Below are positions 57,733 to 64,000 of a DNA stretch of 64,000 nucleotides, piece after piece. The notes under the pieces are model-generated. The model saw nothing but the letters and a program-made list of their open reading frames with translations. It was not told the origin of the DNA and made no database searches. The stretch spans positions 372,001 through 436,000 of the forward strand of contig WBVU01000004.1 of the NCBI GenBank assembly GCA_009192285.1. The letters run 5' to 3'. Within the stretch, counting starts at the first letter, position 1. The number at the start of each line of letters is the position of its first letter. The position numbers and the translations under genes are program-made. The stretch comes from Morchella semilibera (taxonomy: Eukaryota > Ascomycota > Pezizomycetes > Pezizales > Morchellaceae).

Positions 57733-60510
57733 TTACTCTGCAATTTCACCCTCCTCGCTTTCTTCTGCCTTCTCATCAAGTTGCATCTTTTCAGGCTGTT
57801 TTGTAGACGCCTTCACGGTCGGAGAGCGAACGTCCCTTGGGTAGTCATAGCCTCCCGGAGTCCTTCCATCAGGCGTTCTTGCTCTGGGGTCCTCTCCTTG
57901 GGAGTTCGCTCGCGCCTCGACCTCTGATATTAAAGTTAGTACGTTACGGTCTTAATACCATCCGTGCGGGGGGGGGGGGGACAAAAACTATACCTTTGAA
58001 TCCCTTCTACCATCATCGCTTTCCTCTGTAGGACTTAAAGGCCTAGCTCTTCTTCTAGTGCGATATTCATCATCACCCCTAGTCCTATAAAGCCTTTCTC
58101 TCTCCTCCTCTCTCTCTCTTCGCTCCCTGTCATAGACACTTTCCGCTCGGTCTCTGTCATGTCTATGTCTACTATCAGGTCTTCTCGTCTCACCTCTTTC
58201 AGAGCGATGGTGCGAAGTACTTCTCGCTACACTTCCCCTATGTTGGTACACCCTCTCCCTTTCACCAGCGGCCCTCCTTCTTTCCGCCTCATATGCGTCA
58301 GGCTCTGGAGATCGACTATGATGGGAGTCGCGGTGATGGCGGGAATCTGTGGGTTTGTGGTATGAAGCACTTGAGCGGTGACCATTGCGAGGCTCAACGG
58401 CAGCTTCTCCACGGTAAGCTCGCCCATCCCTATCCTTTTCCCGCACCCTATCACCGCGATCTCTATCACCGCGATCCTTCTCTTTTCGCTCTCGCTCCTT
58501 TTCCCTGTCTTCGTGCTTATCTTTGAGCCGGCGAATGAATTTATCAAACGCCGTACGACGCAATTCCTCTGGCTCAAGAGCTAGGAATTCATCCATCTTT
58601 TGGATACGAGGACGGACTTGCTCCCACGTATCCGTCATATCAATTGGAGGGTCAAGATGCTTCATAACAGACCTTAGAGTATCCATTTTGCGGCGTGCAT
58701 GACGCTCCTGCTGGTGGCGGTCGTCTTCGATTCGCTTTACGATCTTCTCTCGAAGTTTTTCGAATAGAGCAGCCATTGTTTCACGGTCATATTGTGCTGT
58801 ACGATGGTCAGATTTCAGAACACTTTCCAAATCTTCAAGAGTGGTCTGCTCTCTGATTTCAAATCGTTTCTCCTGTGTATCAAAACAGTGCATTAGCAAG
58901 TCCTAAGCTTTAAAAGAGAGAAAAAGTTTGGGAGACTTACGTCCAAGATATCCAAAACTAGATTCCTTTTTAATCTTATATCTCTCTCAACCTCTTCCAT
59001 AATGTCCCAAAACAAATCGAGGGGCGTAGAGCCGGGCTGGCCGAGCATATTGAGATACCGTTCGTCATCCTTTATCAGCGGGTGAATATGTTTCCACTTT
59101 GTTCCGACTCGGATGTCACCTTTAGTACGAAGTTGACTCAAAAGTGCCGTAAAGGCCTCCCTACATTTTCTCTCCTTCCTCATCTTCGTGTTTTTGACCT
59201 TCTGCCTCTTGTCGTTGAATGCTCTCTCGAGCATTTTGATATGGTTTTCGAAAGCGTTCAACACATCAAGTTTTGACAATGCCTGGAATTTTTCTTCAGA
59301 CTGGAAACGTTCATTCGCGTGGATGATCGCCTGGGCTTCTGACCAACGTGTATATGGCTCTAACTCAAGAGACTTGAGCAAGCCAACCAACTCCTCGGAT
59401 GCCTCCTTTCGTGCTTGCTGCTCACGCTCCTGTTGAGCCTTCCGAAGCTCTACAATGTACTCGTCAAATAACTGGCGACGTTCGTTTTCGTCTGAACTAG
59501 ATCGAAAAATCGTTTCGCCTTCGATCATGGGTCGCGCAGTCCTACAGACATAAGCCGTTAGCACGATGTAAAATGGTTGGGCAACTGTGACTGCGAACGT
59601 ACTTCCACCTAGTGTAATATTTGATTTCGGGATGACTCTTCAGCATGACTGCAAAGTCCTGTCTCAGCTTCGTGATCCTATCTTTCGCTTTCTCTTGCTC
59701 CTGCTGTTTGAGTTCGACGATATACTTCTCAAAGGCTGCTTTCCTGTCCTTAGGATCCTTTAAAGCACGATACTGCGGCTCTTTTATAATTGTGCGCATC
59801 GTTTGCTCCCACGACCAATCTGGCGCTTACTCCAGTGCGACGCAGTAACTTAATAAATGCCGCTTCGGCTTCGTCGTGGGAAGAGTATTGAGGGCCATCT
59901 TTATCATTAGCTAAAGCAGAAGGGAGAGACATAGGCTTAGATGCTCCATCGATGCTGGTGTCCATATGCGCGCCCTGGAGGGCTACCTGGCGGTCATTGT
60001 TTTCGTAAGGGTTGTTGAAATTTTGTATGCCTCCGGCAACGAATGTTTGTTGCCTGCTTCGTTATCAGTTTGAATTTGCCAACATAAGTTTTGGCATCAT
60101 TCGAGAGAGAAACTTCAACTCACGGAATATGTGATAATCCTATAGGCGCCTGCGTTTTCTCTAAAGCGGCTTTATAGGCTTCAGGCATCTCCCAGGTCGT
60201 CTGCTTAGTTTCTTCATGGTACCTGTCTCAGCGGCCGATTAGTACCGGCGTCGGAAGTGGACACAGTGTTTAGGAACTCACCAGTAAGGGCGGCCTTCTT
60301 CGGATTTGTGCTGCTTCCATGGCAAATCTTGTAATGCCCTCTAAAGTAGCGTCAGTATTGATTTTTAGCTTATAGTCCAAGAAAAATGGTCCTCACTTCA
60401 GCTGGCGTCATCATCTCTACCGGTTTGGTCCATTGGGTGGCTTTAGTTTGAACATTGTAGTAGTAAACTCGTCCCTCTGGATTCTTCGCTTCCTGCCATA
60501 GGGCAGACAT
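57733..60510 (-). CDS. PRP40: U1 snRNP splicing factor Prp40 (WW-FF protein)
   Basis: Bridges U1 snRNP at the 5' splice site to the branch-point factor and to Pol II. Start 60510 (MSALWQEAKNPEGRVYYYNV). WW1 is WQEAKNPEGRVYYYNVQTKA then TQW; WW2 is LPWKQHKSEEGRPYWYHEET then TTWEMPEAYK. FF-type helical repeats follow from about 59800 (EAEAAFIKLLRRTGV) to 58600 (DDRHQQERHARRKMDTLRSV). The C-terminus is charged RD/ER-rich, with a last exon (from 57927) ending EESEEGEIAE. Frame changes: at about 59822-59823, one C fewer restores RRTGVSADWSWEQTM; and at about 57886-57889, one base more in the G4 run restores RTPRARTPDGRTPGG. Introns separate WW1 from WW2, the FF blocks, and the tail. Head to head with TRS65. 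Confidence 0.9.
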
Positions 60511-60932
60511 GATTAATGAAAATGCGGAATGGCACAGGTAAATGTCGATATTTGAGGACAGGAATGTGAAAGCTGCGAAAGAAGATATCCCAACTTTTCT
60601 CTGTTTTCTTTCCCTGGAGCTGCAATGGAAGGTTTCGCGCAGAAAGGAAGACACGGTAGGCAGGGAGGCTGGCGATCTCCACCAACGAACCACAAACCTA
60701 ACCCTTAGTCCTGATGGGTCACAATCTATGATTAAGGTCACAAATCCCGCGTCAAAGTCACACGCACCGGACGTCCAGTCTGCATGTCCAAAGCTCCGGC
60801 ACGCTGCCCTATTGGGTTGATGGAACTAATGAATAACAATAGATAAAAGCAAAGACTCACTGAATATCTAGCAAGTAGATCGGATCTCAAGGAGCTACTG
60901 CTCTCCATTTTCTTCATCCTCCACACATCGAA
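60511..60932. promoter_or_regulatory. Divergent promoter region PRP40/TRS65
   Basis: The 422 bp between opposing start codons must hold both promoters. Moderate GC; no specific site identified. Confidence 0.5.
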
Positions 60933-62867
60933 ATGCCTGTTACAGCCCCGCGGGGAAAAGGACATGCGAGGACAAATACAGTCGAGATCCAGGAGTCTGC
61001 CCGTCTTGAGATTGTTATTCCTCAAGCCTCAGATCTCGACATATCTCAGGCAATTTCTAGGATACCCGAGGATGACAGTAAATCGGCCGAGATATATGCT
61101 GGCGGTATTCCCGCTGTCGCTATGATTGCGCAGCGTGATTCGCTCTTCTATGGTTTGTTCTAATTCTTTATTTCAAAGGCCGCAGTCAGAGCTAATACTG
61201 TTCCTCAATATAGATGAAACACTTCCGGTCTTTGTAGTCCTTCAAATCCTTATCCCCCTGGAGGAAGGACTCTATGAATCTTATCTCTCCCGCCTTGCCG
61301 TATCTCTTGAAGTAGCGGCGGTAGATGGTCAAAAGCGCCAAACGGATTATGGTGGGAAGGGCCATGAGCAGCTCCACTTACTCTTCCAAACAGTTGTGGA
61401 TGAAAAGGAAACTCAACGGATATTACTGGGAGATGACTCGCAGAGACTGGCTATATGGAAACTGGAGGTTCCATTAGGCCACCCTCGGGCTCGTCTGAAT
61501 AACCCCCGTGTGATATTCACGGCTTCTACCACTATACGCCCAACCGAGCTTCAAAAATCTGTGACTGAAGATGAATATATCACCTCCAGGCAGCCCGTTG
61601 GTCTTAACCTTCTCGAATCCTTCTCCGACGACCCTTATTTATCTTCAATTGCTCCACGTCTCTCGGCATCTCGTGTCTCCCGAGTGATCCCTGTGACCCA
61701 GGCTCCCCAGCAAGCTTTGCGTCCATTCGGCTATGCCTCAAAACGCTCTTTCAATATATACCCAGCAATTAACATTCGTTTGCGTTATTCGCGTATTTTC
61801 TCTGGGACCAAACAAACAATCATTGCTTCCCTAGACCTTGAAGTTACTCCCTTTGGGGATTGTGATGTCACTATCGAGAGCGTTGACATTACATTGTCAG
61901 GTGGAAGAGCTGATGCACTGGAGGATATATCATCTTCCACTCTGCCGATAGAATGTCGACCCAGAGATGATATAACGTTTCTATATACTCTTACCCAAAC
62001 CGATCTTCTCCCAACCTCCAAAGACCCTATTCCAATCCTTCCAGTTCACCGGTTCGCCCAATTTCAGTAAGCTTAAGAGCGACAGCACATCTTTCCTCAG
62101 TATGTCATCCTAAAATATTCACAAATTGGACAACAACTGTAGATTTCTCCCCACCAGCAGCAATACCGTCATTTCCTCCTACTCCTGGAATTCAACGAAC
62201 TCATCGCCCTCCTTCCTTGGGGAGTATAATTCATGGCGCAACTGTTTCTTCATCTACCGGGATTCGACCTATTCATCAACCTGCACAACCTTCACCTAAC
62301 ATTGCCTTTACTCCGCCCATTCTATCGTCTCCCTCATTTGCGTCATTCCAAAACCAGGAAACCGCGCTGGGTTTAACGATAACCTTTTCAGGTCCTTCCA
62401 GAGTATATGTGGGTGAGGTTTTTCTTTGGACAGTATTCGTCGTGAACCGTTCCCAACGGGCAAGGAAGCTAGCACTCATTGTTCCGCCAAAACGACGAAA
62501 GGTCGGGGAGGGTAAAGTGCTGCCTCCTCGGCCAGCAGGAGATGATGCAACGGAGCCGGTATTAGAAGAAAATGCTGTATACCAGACGCACAGGGCTCAA
62601 TATTTAGAACCAGCAGAGCTAGTGCCTCTTGTCAACGACGTTAGAGTTGGGTAAGTCGCATCACAGCACAACCTTAGGAGCCGGATCTAATCACTCTCTC
62701 ATATTAGACCACTTTTACCCTCGGCCTGCCACACAGCTGAACTTCGGTTCATCGCGCTTGCAACTGGTGTACTAAACGTCGAGGGCGTACGAGTTGTGGA
62801 CTTGGTGACAAATGAGACTACAGACTGTAGAGATTTACCAAGCATTGTCTCCGTAGGGAAGAGGTAA
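60933..62867 (+). CDS. TRS65: TRAPPII subunit Trs65-like
   Basis: Fungal-specific TRAPPII component at the late Golgi, supporting the Rab exchange factor. Start 60933. Exon 1 (to about 61153) encodes a Ser-poor N-terminus with IPEDDSKSAEIYAGGIPAVA; exon 2 from about 61213 has DETLPVFVVLQILIPLEEGL, SQRLAIWKLEVPLGHPRARL, PAINIRLRYSRI and SLDLEVTPFGDCDVTIESVD; the remainder has IFTNWTTTVDFSPPA, LTITFSGPSRVYVGEVF, ALATGVLNVEGVRVVDL and TDCRDLPSIVSVGK, ending at 62865-62867. The intron near 62652-62706 is short. Frame changes at 62025-62027: one extra C in CCC turns LPVHRFAQF into SNPSSSPVRPISVSLRAT and joins the C-terminal half. Identification rests on the C-terminal immunoglobulin-like block. 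Confidence 0.82.
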
Positions 62868-63825
62868 ATGAGACATGGGGGGGGATGCCTGTTTTCTTTT
62901 TTCCCACCCCAACAGACATTTAGGTAAGTTAAATAAGCACGTCTAGTGATGCTGGCTTTTCTTTTGGGGGCATCTAGGGGGCTATTCATGTGTCTGCACC
63001 GTGAAACCGACTGACTGAGAATATAGGACTACTATACATGCATTGTGTATTATGTACCCGAGGTACTGATAAACGATCTAAAGATCAAATTTCTTGATAG
63101 CAGGGCCTTAAGAATTAAGGATGCTAAGCAGGAGACTCTCTGAACGCTGATTTGGGTTTTTGTCATCATTATTTTAGGCAGGGACCTAGCCTCTTTCCTC
63201 AAGCCAAGCCCCGCCCACAACAATGTCAGTACTCTACAAAAAGAAAGGTTCAATTTTAGGTAGATCGTTTCCAATTGTATTCATTAGTCTTTAGGTGTTT
63301 CTAGGCTAAACGTTGCATCACTTATCAAGAGTAATTATAATAGCACTAAGGATGAAAAAAGAAAAAAAAAACCTTCTGCATTGGTGGAGGAGTTCCGCAG
63401 CTCCGATTTCATATATGTACCACACTATAACACTCTAAACCAGACCAACTGTACCAAAAAAGCCAGGTGTAATACGTAATTCAATAGTGAATTAAACCGG
63501 CATTGTAGGAAGAATACTGGGTACAAATATCGTATTTTTAGCGCATTGGCGGGAATACCATAGCGAAACCACGCCCTTTTTGTAATGAATCCTATTTATG
63601 TTAACTGGCCGGACCCATTATAAAACAGACAAAGCACAAACATACCTGTAAGACATGACCTTCTCCATTTCTCTTGTGCCGTGATACCCCTTATATTAAC
63701 AAGACCGAACATTGAAGTAGTGGTTGGGGTTCACATATATAAAGCTTTAGATTATATGATAGCATATATTCCATCATCTTCCGTATTCTTACATTGTAAT
63801 CCAATGAATACGCCCAATCCCACCT
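62868..63825. other. Intergenic region after TRS65
   Basis: About 960 bp between the convergent TRS65 gene and the partial right-edge ORF. Contains a G8 run (62878-62885), an A10 stretch (63362-63371), and one family A element (about 63449-63584). No gene seen. Confidence 0.45.
63449..63584. mobile_element. MITE-like element, family A copy 5 (inverted orientation, short)
   Basis: Left terminus CTGTACCAAAAAAGCCAGGT and right ACCACGCCCTTTTTGTA. In reverse orientation the interior is close to copy 1: GGTATTCCCGCC, AATGCGCTAAAAATACG and GCCGGTTTAATTCA. About 136 bp, ends degenerate. Confidence 0.65.
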
Positions 63826-64000
63826 CTAGGCTCCATTACAGCTATATGTATTACTAGCACTAACAGCACTGGTATTCTCTAACAACCACCTTGCGTGACC
63901 AGCCCAAGTCTCCCGGTGCAACGCTGCTAGGCGATCATAGTGTTCATACAGCATCGCCAGCTCACTTTCTAACGCCTCAACTTTGTACTTTGACGCTAGG
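63826..64000 (-). CDS. Partial ORF, C-terminal 57 codons, coiled-coil
   Basis: Not recognised. From the right edge, reading leftward, 57 codons are open and end at TAG (63826-63828): VEALESELAMLYEHYDRLAA then LHRETWAGHARWLLENTSAV. The heptad-like Leu/Ala pattern and composition look like a real protein end rather than noise, perhaps the tail of a fungal transposon-type or zinc-finger protein. The remainder lies outside the window, so function is unknown. Confidence 0.45.
   Translation of the reverse strand, partial: LASKYKVEALESELAMLYEHYDRLAALHRETWAGHARWLLENTSAVSASNTYSCNGA

Overview
The window is nuclear DNA from a filamentous ascomycete (Pezizomycotina). Evidence: about 24 protein genes, most split by several short GT-AG introns (50-100 bp, CTAAY-type branch sites), and fungus-specific genes such as VMA11 (V-ATPase c'), RRG7, MTC6, TRS65, MCH1 and an AreB/ASD4-type GATA factor. 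Loose gene spacing, AT-rich intergenic DNA and several small inverted-repeat transposons would suit an early-diverging lineage such as Pezizomycetes, but that placement is inference.

Layout. 1-9 kb is dense: DPL1 (partial, -), FAP7 (+), HAM1 (-), CDC27/POL32 (+), COX11 (-), COX12 (+). COX11 and COX12 are head to head over 246 bp. 9-14 kb holds KRE6/SKN1-like (+) and ZPR1 (+). 14.3-19.3 kb is a strikingly GC-rich block with GPI8 (+), VMA11 (-) and MTC6 (+). 21-25 kb is BST1 (-). 26.7-31.4 kb has RRG7 (-), eIF5A (+) and RRN7 (+), the last ending 11 bp from the convergent end of an unrecognised AT-hook protein gene. 34.6-44.4 kb has LSB6 (-), an AreB-like GATA factor (+) and MCH1 (-). 47-53.5 kb has a DUF21/CNNM-like membrane protein (+, poor model), a ZUFSP-type C78 peptidase (-) and an L-type lectin (-). 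57.7-62.9 kb has PRP40 (-) and TRS65 (+). The right edge has the 3' end of an unrecognised coiled-coil ORF.

Function. These are housekeeping genes, not a cluster. Recurring themes are cytochrome oxidase (COX11, COX12), the secretory/GPI/cell-wall route (GPI8, BST1, KRE6, the lectin, TRS65, VMA11) and rRNA/ribosome work (FAP7, RRN7, eIF5A). Four intergenic deserts (19.3-21.1, 32.4-34.6, 44.4-47.2, 53.5-57.7 kb) carry MITE-like elements with TA target duplications, a 44-bp perfect foldback, microsatellites and a very frequent palindrome, TACATGTA.

The strongest anomaly is that at least ten conserved genes show apparent one-base frame breaks, mostly in short homopolymers. Assembly indels are the simplest explanation. 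I found no convincing novel biological system. No rRNA, tRNA, CRISPR or viral remnant could be supported.
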